Positions 35,265 through 43,663 of a stretch of DNA of 64,000 nucleotides are shown here, one piece after another. The position numbers and the translations under genes are program-made. Numbering within the stretch: position 1 is the first letter of the stretch; each line of letters opens with the position of its first letter. Origin of the DNA: Hwanghaeella sp965227365 (GTDB taxonomy: Bacteria > Pseudomonadota > Alphaproteobacteria > UBA8366 > Aestuariispiraceae). Location: the NCBI RefSeq assembly GCF_965227365.1, contig NZ_OZ245754.1, positions 3,100,001-3,164,000 on the forward strand, read 5' to 3'. The notes under the pieces are model-generated. The model was not told the DNA's origin. It saw only the letters and a list, made by a program, of their open reading frames with translations, and did no database searches.

Positions 35265-35717
35265 ATGCGTACTTATGATCTCTCCCCGCTTTTCCGGACT
35301 TCCGTCGGTTTTGACCGCATGGCGCGCATGATCGATGCGCTTTCCAGTGAACAGTCGAACGGTTATCCCCCCTACAATATCGAAAAACTCGACGAGAACG
35401 CCTATCAGATTTCCATGGCGGTCGCCGGCTTCAGCGAAGACGAATTGACCTTGGAAGTGAAGGAAAACGTCCTCGCCATTTCCGGTCGCAAGGAACTCGA
35501 CGAAGAAGCCGAGGCTCAGCGCGTCTACCTCTATCGCGGGATCGCCGAACGCGCCTTTGAGCGCCGCTTCAATCTGGCCGATCATATAAAGGTCCAGGGT
35601 GCCCTGCTTGAGAACGGCCTGCTTCATGTGAAGCTGGTTCGCGAGGTTCCGGAAGAATTGAAACCCCGCAAGATCGAAATCGCCACCGGCAAGGCGAAGA
35701 AGATCGCGTCCAAGTAA
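35265..35717 (+). CDS. small heat-shock protein, IbpA/Hsp20 family
   Basis: A 150-aa alpha-crystallin-domain chaperone that holds unfolding proteins. It starts MRTYDLSPLFRTSVGFDRM, the usual IbpA N terminus. The crystallin domain runs about 35-130 (YNIEKLDENAYQISMAVAGF, LYRGIAERAFERRFNLAD, GLLHVKLVREVPE). AGGAGG is 8 bases before the ATG at 35265 but only 2 before an ATG at 35259, which decides the start. Upstream features suggest RpoH transcription plus a ROSE-like translational thermosensor. A strong terminator follows. Confidence 0.95.
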   Translation: MRTYDLSPLFRTSVGFDRMARMIDALSSEQSNGYPPYNIEKLDENAYQISMAVAGFSEDELTLEVKENVLAISGRKELDEEAEAQRVYLYRGIAERAFERRFNLADHIKVQGALLENGLLHVKLVREVPEELKPRKIEIATGKAKKIASK

Positions 35718-35788
35718 CACGTAACCCGTCAACTTCCCCCTGACCTCGTCTGCCGTTCCACGGAGCGGCGCACGAAGCCAGACCGTGA

Positions 35789-35845
35789 GGGCGGCCCCTC
35801 CCCGATCTGTCTCCCCTAGGATCGGGACGGGGGCCGCCCTTCTCG
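35789..35845 (+). terminator. long terminator hairpin after hsp20
   Basis: GGGCGGCCCC (35789) and CCCGATC pair with GATCGGG (35820) and GGGGCCGCCC, separated by a 2-base internal mismatch and a 12-base loop. The stem is followed by TTCTCGC. It is strong in stem but modest in T residues. Confidence 0.75.
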
Positions 35846-35948
35846 CATTAGCCTTCCTTATCCAGGCATCGGAATTTCATGCTTGCCGGGTCTGCCGCTT
35901 GCAGCTCATCCTTGGTTCGCATGATTGGCGAGGCAGAGGGTGAAACGG

Positions 35949-36557
35949 ATGTACACGGTGTTCGATTTCGACGGTAGCGGCAACGGCTACAAAGTATGGC
36001 TTTTGCTGCATTTCCTGGGACAGGAATACCAACGGGTCGGGGCCAATATCCTACAAGGCGAAACCCATACGGAAGACTTCCTGAAGATAAATCCGATCGG
36101 GAAGATCCCCGTTCTGGTATTGGAAGACGGCCGGTCACTGCCGGAGTCTAACGCTATCATGCATTACCTGGCTGAGGGCACATCCTGGCTACCGGAAGAC
36201 CGGTTCACCCGGGCACAGGTCCTGTCCTGGACCTATTTTGAACAGTACAGCCACGAACCCAATATCGCGGTGCTGCGTTTCTGGAGACATTTCCTTGAGA
36301 TGACGCCGGAACTTGAAGCGCAGGCGCCGGAAAAGGAAAAGCGCGCCCATGCAGCCCTTGCGGTGATGGAAAAGCAACTCTCGCATACGGACTGGTTGGT
36401 GGGTACGGGGCCGACAATCGCCGACATCGCACTGTATGCCTACACGCATGTCGCCGACGAAGGCGGCATCAGCCTGGCCGACTATCCTGGAATCAATCGT
36501 TGGCTCGAGCGTTTCGCGAGCTTGCCGAACTATGTGCCCATCACCTATCACGACTAG
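35949..36557 (+). CDS. glutathione S-transferase family protein
   Basis: A 202-aa GST. The N-terminal thioredoxin-like domain has GNGYKVWLLLHFLGQEY, the cis-proline NPIGKIPVLVLEDG and the glutathione-binding LPESNAIMHYLAEG. The C-terminal helical domain ends with WLVGTGPTIADIALYAYTHVADEGG, a typical N-capping/hydrophobic staple region. Start 35949 is preferred over a TTG at 35925. It runs directly ahead of tryptophan 2,3-dioxygenase and may be cotranscribed with it. Confidence 0.92.
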   Translation: MYTVFDFDGSGNGYKVWLLLHFLGQEYQRVGANILQGETHTEDFLKINPIGKIPVLVLEDGRSLPESNAIMHYLAEGTSWLPEDRFTRAQVLSWTYFEQYSHEPNIAVLRFWRHFLEMTPELEAQAPEKEKRAHAALAVMEKQLSHTDWLVGTGPTIADIALYAYTHVADEGGISLADYPGINRWLERFASLPNYVPITYHD

Positions 36558-36583
36558 GTGGTTTCCTATAGCGTGATGGCGAA

Positions 36584-37429
36584 ATGAGCGAAGATACCAA
36601 GCGCAGCGATGCGTTGCCGGAAGGCGCGCATACCGATTTCAGCGACAGCATGAGTTATGGCGGGTATTTGCGCCTGGACACTTTGCTCACAGCGCAAAAA
36701 CCGGTTTCCGACGCCCATGACGAGATGCTGTTCATCGTCATCCATCAGGCCACGGAACTTTGGATGAAATTGATCATCCATGAGATTCGCGCAGCCATGC
36801 AGGCTTTGGATCGGGATGCGTTCGGTCCGGCCTTCAAGATGCTCTCCCGCGTGGCTCGAATACAGACCCAGATGATCCAGTCCTGGTCGGTCCTGTCCAC
36901 GATGACACCGGCGGACTATCTGACCTTCCGCGACGCCCTCGGTCGAAGCTCCGGTTTTCAATCCGCGCAATACAGGGAGATTGAGTTTCTGTTGGGCAAC
37001 AAGAGACGTCCCATGCTCGCCCCCTTCGAAGAGACGCCGGCGGTACATGCGCATCTGGCGGAAACGCTGGAGAGCCCAAGCCTATACGATACCGCCTTGC
37101 AGGCACTGAAACGCCGAGGCTATCCGGTGTCCGATGCTGTTCTGAATCGCGACAGGACGCGCCCGTATCAAGAGGATGACAGCGTTCATGATGCTTGGAC
37201 CAACGTGTACAAGGCGCCGGATGACAATTGGGAACTCTACGAATTGGCTGAGAAACTGGTCGACCTTGAAGACAGTTTCCAGCAATGGCGGTTCCGCCAT
37301 TTGGAAACGGTAAAACGCATCATAGGCCATCGGCGCGGCACCGGCGGGACGGCAGGGGTCGGATATCTGGAGCATGCATTGTCCTACACGTTCTTTCCGG
37401 AACTGTGGTCGCTGAGAACAAAGCTATGA
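36584..37429 (+). CDS. kynA: tryptophan 2,3-dioxygenase
   Basis: A 281-aa haem enzyme opening the indole ring of tryptophan to N-formylkynurenine. Typical segments are MSYGGYLRLDTLLTAQ, DEMLFIVIHQATELWMKL, SSGFQSAQYREIEFLLG, the region with the haem histidine in RFRHLETVKRIIG, and GTGGTAGVGYLEHA. The last has Thr where many have Ser. kynB and kynU are not present in the window. Its stop codon overlaps the start of the GFA gene (ATGA), so the two are translationally coupled. Confidence 0.95.
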   Translation: MSEDTKRSDALPEGAHTDFSDSMSYGGYLRLDTLLTAQKPVSDAHDEMLFIVIHQATELWMKLIIHEIRAAMQALDRDAFGPAFKMLSRVARIQTQMIQSWSVLSTMTPADYLTFRDALGRSSGFQSAQYREIEFLLGNKRRPMLAPFEETPAVHAHLAETLESPSLYDTALQALKRRGYPVSDAVLNRDRTRPYQEDDSVHDAWTNVYKAPDDNWELYELAEKLVDLEDSFQQWRFRHLETVKRIIGHRRGTGGTAGVGYLEHALSYTFFPELWSLRTKL

Positions 37430-37845
37430 ACCGCGAGAAGAAGATGGCCATCACCGGGGAATGTTTTTGCGGACAGATCACCTATCGAATCGACGAACCG
37501 CTCAAGAATGCCCGTTCCTGTCATTGTTCACGTTGTCGCAAGATTTTTAGCGCCCAGGCGTCGGCCTATGCGGAAGTCGAACCAGGGTCATTCCTCTGGA
37601 CCAGCGGAGAAGACTTGTTGAGCGCCTATGAAACCGAAAATGGTTTCGACGTCAGGTTCTGCAGAAAATGTGGGTCGACATTGGCAGCGACCATCGACGG
37701 CAAAGTTCACGGCGTTACGCTCGGCTGCGTCAACGGTGACCCACAGGTCGAGATCGGCATGCACATCTTCGTTGGGTCCAAAGCAGCCTGGGAGAGGATG
37801 CCAGACGGCGTAACGCAATTTGACGGCGCACCGCCTAAGACTTAA
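37426..37845 (+). CDS. GFA/CENP-V family zinc protein
   Basis: A 139-aa protein with the glutathione-dependent formaldehyde-activating fold: GECFCGQITY, CHCSRCRKIF and FCRKCGSTL supply the cysteines for two zinc sites. The fold binds glutathione adducts in some members, but many homologues are of unknown role. The ATG at 37426 overlaps the kynA stop; an alternative ATG at 37444 follows GAGAAGAAG. Coupling to kynA hints that formate or formaldehyde from kynurenine breakdown is relevant, which is speculation. Confidence 0.87.
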   Translation: MNREKKMAITGECFCGQITYRIDEPLKNARSCHCSRCRKIFSAQASAYAEVEPGSFLWTSGEDLLSAYETENGFDVRFCRKCGSTLAATIDGKVHGVTLGCVNGDPQVEIGMHIFVGSKAAWERMPDGVTQFDGAPPKT

Positions 37846-37851
37846 CGGCTG

Positions 37852-38433
37852 TCACGTTACGCTCGCCTTTCCAGCGATCAGAACGACCATCCGTTTGAGA
37901 ACCTCCAGCATTTCGACCAACTCCGCTTCGTCCCTGGCTTCCTTCTTGAAGGTTTTCGCCGAATTGACGACATAGGCCGACAACCGGTCCACGTTCAGTC
38001 CGGCCTTTTCGATCTGTTGCGCATAGGGCGCAAGTATGTCGCGCATCGTATCGGTGTAGCGGTCGTAAGCCCTGTCCAATTCGCACGTCGCCGCGTCCTT
38101 GAAGCCGATGACGAAGTCCGCCGCGTCCGGCATCGCCGCAATCATTCTGTAGGGGGCGAGGGTCATGTGCTCGAACATCGTCGATAGCTTCGCCTCCAAC
38201 CCTTCCTGTTTCGCACATTCCTCGTCGATTGCTGCGGACGTGCGGCCGCAGGTCAGTCGAATGACACCGCGCAGAACATCTTCCTTGCTGGGATAGACTG
38301 TGTAGAGCGTCTGGCGCGAAACCCCGGCCTCGCCGGCAATGTCCCCCATCGTCGTGCGCTTCATACCATAGCGCTCGATAACCCGCAGGGCTGCTTCGGC
38401 GAACTGCTCTTCCCTTTCCGTCATGTTAGACAT
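37852..38433 (-). CDS. TetR/AcrR family regulator
   Basis: A repressor of about 193 aa. The N-terminal HTH is EEQFAEAALRVIERYGMKRTT, MGDIAGEAGVSRQTLYTVYPSKEDVL; the rest is a helical ligand domain. Start 38433 (or 38424) is favoured because the region just upstream is an inverted repeat likely to be the operator rather than coding sequence. Divergent from the iorA-iorB pair, which is its probable target. Confidence 0.9.
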   Translation of the reverse strand: MSNMTEREEQFAEAALRVIERYGMKRTTMGDIAGEAGVSRQTLYTVYPSKEDVLRGVIRLTCGRTSAAIDEECAKQEGLEAKLSTMFEHMTLAPYRMIAAMPDAADFVIGFKDAATCELDRAYDRYTDTMRDILAPYAQQIEKAGLNVDRLSAYVVNSAKTFKKEARDEAELVEMLEVLKRMVVLIAGKASVT

Positions 38434-38434
38434 C

Positions 38435-38459
38435 TTGACATTTACCGACCAATTGTCAA
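38435..38459. promoter_or_regulatory. 25-bp inverted repeat, probable TetR operator
   Basis: TTGACATTT and AATTGTCAA form 9-base arms (8 of 9 matching) around a 7-base spacer. It lies immediately upstream of the TetR-family start codon and on the side facing the molybdenum hydroxylase genes. Confidence 0.55.
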
Positions 38460-38725
38460 TTATACAAACGAACGCTGATTGTAAGATCGTCCAAACCGTT
38501 TCAGTAGCACAATGACCGCCCCGCGGAAAGTTCGGCGACCAACCGGCCGGGGCGACCGGGAAACCAGAAAGACCCATTCATCGACGCGCTGCAGTGACGC
38601 TAACAGATTCCCTCAAAATCCGGACTATTCGCCGGGAGGGGACAACGGACCGATATCTGCGATGAGCTTCAAGTACCTCTAAGACTTTCAATCCGAACGC
38701 CAACCGATAGAGGGACATCACGGCG

Positions 38726-39181
38726 ATGAAATTGAACATCAACGGAAAACAGGTGAGCGTGGAGGCGGAACCGGGCACTCCCCTGCTTTGGGTCTTGCGC
38801 GACAATCTGGGTATGACAGGCACCAAATTCGGTTGCGGCGTCGCTTCCTGCGGTGCCTGCACGGTGCATGTAGACGGTGAACCCGTCCGGTCCTGCTCGA
38901 CCTATGTCGACGATCTGGAAGGGACCGAAATCACAACGATCGAGGGCGTGAACGGCCCGGCAGCGCAGGCGGTTCAGACCGCTTGGCGGGATTTGGACGT
39001 GGTTCAATGCGGCTATTGCCAGTCCGGCCAGATCATGTCCGCGATCAATCTACTGGCCACGAACAAGAAGCCGACCGACCAGGACATCGACGACGCCATG
39101 GCGGGTAATGCCTGTCGCTGCGCCACCTATCACCGCATCCGGGCCGCAATCCATCGCGCATCCGAGATCATGGAGGCCTGA
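38726..39181 (+). CDS. (2Fe-2S) subunit of molybdenum hydroxylase, IorA-like
   Basis: A 151-aa small subunit of the xanthine-oxidase family. The plant-type [2Fe-2S] cluster is held by KFGCGVASCGACTVHVDG with the following Cys in RSCSTYV. The second cluster near the Mo site is in QCGYCQSGQIMSA and GNACRCATYHRIR. It passes electrons from the large subunit to an external acceptor. Its stop is 2 bp before the start of the large subunit. No FAD subunit is adjacent, as in isoquinoline 1-oxidoreductase-like two-subunit enzymes. Confidence 0.93.
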   Translation: MKLNINGKQVSVEAEPGTPLLWVLRDNLGMTGTKFGCGVASCGACTVHVDGEPVRSCSTYVDDLEGTEITTIEGVNGPAAQAVQTAWRDLDVVQCGYCQSGQIMSAINLLATNKKPTDQDIDDAMAGNACRCATYHRIRAAIHRASEIMEA

Positions 39182-39183
39182 TC

Positions 39184-41358
39184 ATGAGCATTCAGACATC
39201 AAGACGCACCCTGCTGAAAGGCGCCGCGGCGTCCAGTATCGCGCTCGTCATCGGCATGCGCGCCAACGGCACCTTCGCCGCCGCGCCGACCGTCGCCCAT
39301 CTCAATCCTTTCGTCAGCATTTCCGACGACGGCGTGGTTCACGTCATCATCAAGCATTTCGAAATGGGTCAGGGCACGACAACCGGACTGGCTACGCTGG
39401 TGGCCGAGGAACTGGACGCGGACTGGAACCGTGTCGCCGTCCATTTCGCGCCGGCCGACAAAGAGAAATACAAGAATCTGTTCTTTGGCGCACAAGGTAC
39501 CGGCGGCTCCACGGCCATGGCCAACAGCTACATGCAGTACCGGCAGGCCGCCGCGGCGGCACGGGCCGTCCTGGTCCAGGCTGCGGCGGAAATGTGGAAC
39601 GTCCCTGCATCCCAGATAACGATCTCCGGCAGCGTCCTGAAAGCCGGCGACAAGCGGGCCGATTTCGGTGAAGCAGCCGTCAAGGCGTCGGGTCTGACCG
39701 CGCCAGAAAACCCGGTGATCAAGGATCCGTCCGAATTCCGCTTGATCGGCCTGGACCGACTGCCGCGCAAGGACTCGCATCTGAAAACCACCGGCCTCGC
39801 CACATTCGCCATGGATGTGAAAGTACCCGGTATGGTCTATGCCGTCTTGATCCGTTCACCGCGTTTCGGCGGAAAACTCGTTTCCTTCGATGCTTCCGGC
39901 GCCGAGAGCATTCCCGGTTTCGTCGGGGCGAAGGCCCTGCCCACCGGTGCGGCAATCGCCGTTTATGGCAAGAACACCTGGGCGGCGATCCAAGCCCGCG
40001 ATGCCATCACGGCCGACTGGGATTTCAGTGCCGCGGAGAACCGGTCGACAGACGAACTCACGGCCTATCACCATTCACTCCTGGACACGCCCCAATTCGA
40101 AGCTGTCGAGGGTGCGGATCGTTCCGCGACCGAGGCCGCGGTCGCCGCAGCGGATCAGGTCATCGAAACGGAATTGACCTTCCCTTTCCTGGCCCATGCG
40201 CCGATGGAGCCGTTGAATTGCGTCATCGAACCGACGGAGACCGGTATTCGTGTGCATGACGGCTGCCAATTTCCGGGGGCGGTAAAGCCGACCCTGGCGC
40301 ATGTCCTGGAAATGGATCCTGAGCAGATAGAAATCCGGACCGTGTATGCAGGCGGTTCCTTCGGCCGGCGGGCGACAACCAATGCGGACTATCAGGTGGA
40401 GGCCGCCATGGCCTTTGCGATGCTGGGGCGCAAGACGCCGGTCAAGCTGGTCTGGACACGCGAAGATGACATCAAGGGCGGTTACTATCGGCCGATGTTC
40501 GCCCATCGCGTCCGGGTCGGCCTGAAGGGCGGCAAGATCTCGGCCTGGGACCACAGGGTGGCGGGCAAACCGATCATCAAGGGCACGCCATTCGAATCCC
40601 TGGCCATGCCTCCGGGCAGTCAGGTCGATGCCACGTCGGTCGAAGGCGTCAACGACAGCCACTATGCGATCCCGGCGATGTCCGTCGGCCTGTCAGATGC
40701 AGAGACGCAGGTGCCGGTGCTTTGGTGGCGGTCGGTCGGCCATACCCATACCGCTTTCGCCATGGAAACGACGATCGATCAGGTCGCGGAAGCGCTCGGC
40801 AAAGACCCGGTCGCCTACCGGCTGGAACTTCTGTCGGACGGTGGGAAGGATCAGGAACGCCTGGCCGGCGTCTTGAAACTGGCTGCTGAAAAGGCCGGAT
40901 GGGGCAATCCGTCCCCCGGGCGGCATCAGGGCATCGCGGTCCATAAATCCTTCAACACCTATGTCGCCGAAGTGGTGGAAGTCTCCGTCAATGAGGGCGC
41001 GGTCAAGATCGAGAAAGTTGTCTGCGCCGTCGATTGCGGTACCGCGGTTAATCCGGATGTCATCCGGGCACAGATGGAAGGCGGGATCGGCTACGGTCTG
41101 GGCCACGTAATAAGGAACCGGATTACGTTGACCGAGGGAGAAGTGGACCAGTTCAACTTCCCCGATTACGAACCCCTGCGCATCAACGAGATGCCGGTGG
41201 TGGAGGTTCATATCGTCGCCTCCGCCGAGGCCCCCACCGGGGTTGGGGAACCGGGTGTTCCTCCTGTCGGTCCAGCACTTGCCAACGCCATCTATGCTGC
41301 GACGGGGACGCGGGTCTCCCGACTGCCGATGACGGAAAGCGGCGTCAGCTTCGCCTGA
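39184..41358 (+). CDS. molybdopterin-binding large subunit, IorB-like, Tat-exported
   Basis: A 724-aa xanthine-oxidase-family large subunit. It begins with a Tat signal (SRRTLLKGAAASSIALVIG), so the two-subunit enzyme is periplasmic. It carries family landmarks FEMGQGTTTGLATLVAEEL, FGAQGTGGSTAMANSYM, AGGSFGRRATTNADYQVEA, WWRSVGHTHTAF and the catalytic Glu region PTGVGEPGVPPVGPALANA. Relatives oxidise N-heterocycles or aldehydes; the real substrate is unknown. A terminator follows. Confidence 0.92.
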   Translation: MSIQTSRRTLLKGAAASSIALVIGMRANGTFAAAPTVAHLNPFVSISDDGVVHVIIKHFEMGQGTTTGLATLVAEELDADWNRVAVHFAPADKEKYKNLFFGAQGTGGSTAMANSYMQYRQAAAAARAVLVQAAAEMWNVPASQITISGSVLKAGDKRADFGEAAVKASGLTAPENPVIKDPSEFRLIGLDRLPRKDSHLKTTGLATFAMDVKVPGMVYAVLIRSPRFGGKLVSFDASGAESIPGFVGAKALPTGAAIAVYGKNTWAAIQARDAITADWDFSAAENRSTDELTAYHHSLLDTPQFEAVEGADRSATEAAVAAADQVIETELTFPFLAHAPMEPLNCVIEPTETGIRVHDGCQFPGAVKPTLAHVLEMDPEQIEIRTVYAGGSFGRRATTNADYQVEAAMAFAMLGRKTPVKLVWTREDDIKGGYYRPMFAHRVRVGLKGGKISAWDHRVAGKPIIKGTPFESLAMPPGSQVDATSVEGVNDSHYAIPAMSVGLSDAETQVPVLWWRSVGHTHTAFAMETTIDQVAEALGKDPVAYRLELLSDGGKDQERLAGVLKLAAEKAGWGNPSPGRHQGIAVHKSFNTYVAEVVEVSVNEGAVKIEKVVCAVDCGTAVNPDVIRAQMEGGIGYGLGHVIRNRITLTEGEVDQFNFPDYEPLRINEMPVVEVHIVASAEAPTGVGEPGVPPVGPALANAIYAATGTRVSRLPMTESGVSFA

Positions 41359-41382
41359 GTGTCGCTTGATGGACCAAAGAGA

Positions 41383-41411
41383 AAGAGCGGGCCAATCGGC
41401 CTGCTCTTTTT
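41383..41411 (+). terminator. Rho-independent terminator after iorB-like gene
   Basis: AAGAGCGGGCC and GGCCTGCTCTT pair (one G-T) around an AATC loop and run into TTTTT, 25 bp after the stop codon. Confidence 0.85.
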
Positions 41412-41441
41412 ACTTCAGAAAGAATGCCTCGATCCACCGTC

Positions 41442-42335
41442 TCAAAGCGCCTGGTTTTCCGACCGTTTCCGCGACAGGAAACCCAATCCCACCAGCGCAG
41501 AAAGGAAAATGGCCAGGGAGGGCGGCAGCGGTACTGCCGAGATCGCACCGCCGGCTGCTACGAAGGAGAAGTCCGAGTCGCCGGTATTCCCGCCGATATT
41601 ATCCTGGTCGAGGCCGCGCAGCGTCATAGAAACGAAATCGCCGAACAGGTTGTCACCCAAAATCTGCCAAACGCCGCCCTGGTTCCCAGGACCGCCCTGA
41701 CTGGATTTTTCGACCACGATATCGCCCGGTCCGTCCGAACCGTCGTTCTGCCCGTCGATCGCCGGCTGCAAGTTGACGACGGTTACCAGCGGAACCAGAT
41801 CGGCAGAAGTGAAGGACAGGGAAGAGTATAGGCTGGCCGTCGTTTCGCTGTCCGGACGCAGATAGAAACTATCAATGGAGAGATTGGCGCGGGTTACCTC
41901 GATAACGCCGACTTCACCGAAAGAGTCGTTGTGTTCACCCGCCGGGTAAAGATGCGCGACGGTCAACTGGTTCAGGAAGACCTGATTGCTGAAGTCGAAA
42001 GTCAGGCCCTCGTTGTTGATCTCACCCGTCGGCGGTGCACTGGTCCCCAGCACCTTGCTGATACTGCCGCCATCCGTCTCGAACAGCGCCGAACGGCTGA
42101 GCGACGGGATCGACTTTCTTTGCAGAGTCAAACCGCCCGATGCGGATACGGTGACCGAAGGACCGTCGACATTTCCATTCAGGCCGCTGATGTCGATCGA
42201 ACCGGTCGTGGCCGCCCCCAGGCCGAAGCCCAGAACGTCTTGGGAGTCGATAACCCAGCTCGCCGCGGCGGCCGGCACGATAGGCGTTAGGATAACCGGC
42301 GCCGACACAGCGATGACATTCAAAAGCTTCTTCAT
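41442..42335 (-). CDS. exported protein with VPLPA-CTERM-like sorting tail
   Basis: A 297-aa secreted protein. The signal peptide is KKLLNVIAVSAPVILTPIVP, followed by beta-rich, Ser/Thr/Asp/Gly-rich sequence without recognisable catalytic motifs. The C terminus is VPLPPSLAIFLSALVGLGFL followed by SRKRS. That is the motif-helix-basic layout of VPLPA/PEP-CTERM proteins, which exosortase-type enzymes process at the membrane. No exosortase gene is in the window. Function unknown; likely displayed on the surface or in exopolymer. Confidence 0.82.
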   Translation of the reverse strand: MKKLLNVIAVSAPVILTPIVPAAAASWVIDSQDVLGFGLGAATTGSIDISGLNGNVDGPSVTVSASGGLTLQRKSIPSLSRSALFETDGGSISKVLGTSAPPTGEINNEGLTFDFSNQVFLNQLTVAHLYPAGEHNDSFGEVGVIEVTRANLSIDSFYLRPDSETTASLYSSLSFTSADLVPLVTVVNLQPAIDGQNDGSDGPGDIVVEKSSQGGPGNQGGVWQILGDNLFGDFVSMTLRGLDQDNIGGNTGDSDFSFVAAGGAISAVPLPPSLAIFLSALVGLGFLSRKRSENQAL

Positions 42336-42469
42336 GGATACACCCGAAACAGAAGTTGTGACTAACTCGTACGGGCAATATGGCCGCTTCTTACGACCCT
42401 CCCTATGACCGCGATCACTCGGTCAACAGTCGTTGACAAAAAGGCAAGAAAAACCACTGCGACAGACAG

Positions 42470-42907
42470 TTATTCAACGACAAGAGGCTCCACTGCGGCG
42501 CGCACATGGGCCGGGATCGGCGTCGGTGTCATGGTCGCGCGCTCCACATAAACATGCACGAAATGACCAAGCGCTGCGGGCTTGTCCTCGCCCTGCCGGA
42601 AAATACCGATCTGATAGGTGATCGAACTGCGTCCCAGCTTCGACACGCGAATGCCGGCCTCAACGGTCTCCGGGAAGGTCAATTCGTGGAAAAAGCTGCA
42701 TTGTGTATCCACGACCATGCCTACGACATCTGTCGAGCGCGGGTTGAGACCCGCCTCTTCGATCAGGTGCTGGTTCACCGCCGTGTCGAAATAGGAATAG
42801 TACTGGACGTTGTTCACGTGTCCGTACGAGTCCTGATCCATCCAGCGGGTGGTGATCGACCGGAACAAAGGGAATTCGTCGCGGCCCGGGGCGTCTTCGC
42901 GTTTCAT
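42470..42907 (-). CDS. acyl-CoA thioesterase, 4HBT hotdog fold
   Basis: A 145-aa single hotdog-domain protein. The 4-hydroxybenzoyl-CoA thioesterase-like motif TTRWMDQDSYGHVNNVQYYS with FDTAV is clear, as is CSFFHELTFPETVEAG. Such enzymes hydrolyse medium or short acyl-CoA, or hydroxybenzoyl-CoA. The specific substrate is not evident. It stands between the CTERM gene and an unknown gene, all on the minus strand. Confidence 0.88.
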   Translation of the reverse strand: MKREDAPGRDEFPLFRSITTRWMDQDSYGHVNNVQYYSYFDTAVNQHLIEEAGLNPRSTDVVGMVVDTQCSFFHELTFPETVEAGIRVSKLGRSSITYQIGIFRQGEDKPAALGHFVHVYVERATMTPTPIPAHVRAAVEPLVVE

Positions 42908-42965
42908 CGATGCTCGCTCTTAAAAGTTCGTGGGGGAAGTACTCGAAATCCCAAACCAGCCGTTT

Positions 42966-43583
42966 TCAGACCTTTCTGGGAATCTTCACGTCGTGAATTT
43001 TCATATAGTCGAATAGCTCGTGCTTCAATGCAGTCGCGGCCTGGATCGGAATCTTGTAGGCATGCGTGCCCTGCACGATACGGGCATCCTGCATGACCCA
43101 AAAGGCCGGCGTCTTGCCGCGTGTGGACATGAAGATCGCTTGTGGCAGATCCTCTTCTTTGGAATGGACGATGTTGAAACGAATACCGTCGTCACGCTCT
43201 TCGCGGGCAACGTCCAGGTCCCATTTCTCCTGACCGAAGACATAGTGCAACGCTGCCTCCATCAACTGTGCCGGGTCGGACTTGGAGACGTCGCTCAACA
43301 ACTGGCTCAACAGGATCTCGACCGCGGCGGAAGTGGACGGCAAATCCTCCATCCCGATCATCAAAGCCGCGTTTAAAAGACGGGCGATGGAAGATGCGAC
43401 CTGTTCATCGGTCAGCAGCGAGAAAGCCGCAAGATCTTCATCCTCCGGCAGGTCCGACAGGTTTTCGGTCGTCTTGTAGACTTCGATAACGAATGACCCG
43501 GCCGCCGTGGCGAGGTCGTCACTGCCTTCATGCTTAATCAGCGCAACTCGGGCGCCATCCGCGATGAAACGGGCCTTGGCCAT
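42966..43583 (-). CDS. conserved-looking soluble protein, unknown
   Basis: A 205-aa acidic, soluble protein with no motif I recognise. It has an N-terminal beta-helix region (KARFIADGARVALIKHEGSDD), a helical middle (IARLLNAALMIGMEDLPST) and a mixed C-terminal part (HYVFGQEKWDLDVAREERDDG). No signal peptide or membrane helix. It is 58 bp upstream of the thioesterase on the same strand and may share its transcript. Confidence 0.6.
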   Translation of the reverse strand: MAKARFIADGARVALIKHEGSDDLATAAGSFVIEVYKTTENLSDLPEDEDLAAFSLLTDEQVASSIARLLNAALMIGMEDLPSTSAAVEILLSQLLSDVSKSDPAQLMEAALHYVFGQEKWDLDVAREERDDGIRFNIVHSKEEDLPQAIFMSTRGKTPAFWVMQDARIVQGTHAYKIPIQAATALKHELFDYMKIHDVKIPRKV

Positions 43584-43663
43584 AACCGTCCTCCCCGTGA
43601 AGACCTACTTCCCAAGCCCGAACCTTCGTGCCGGGAGACAGCGGAAGACCGTGACCAACCGCC

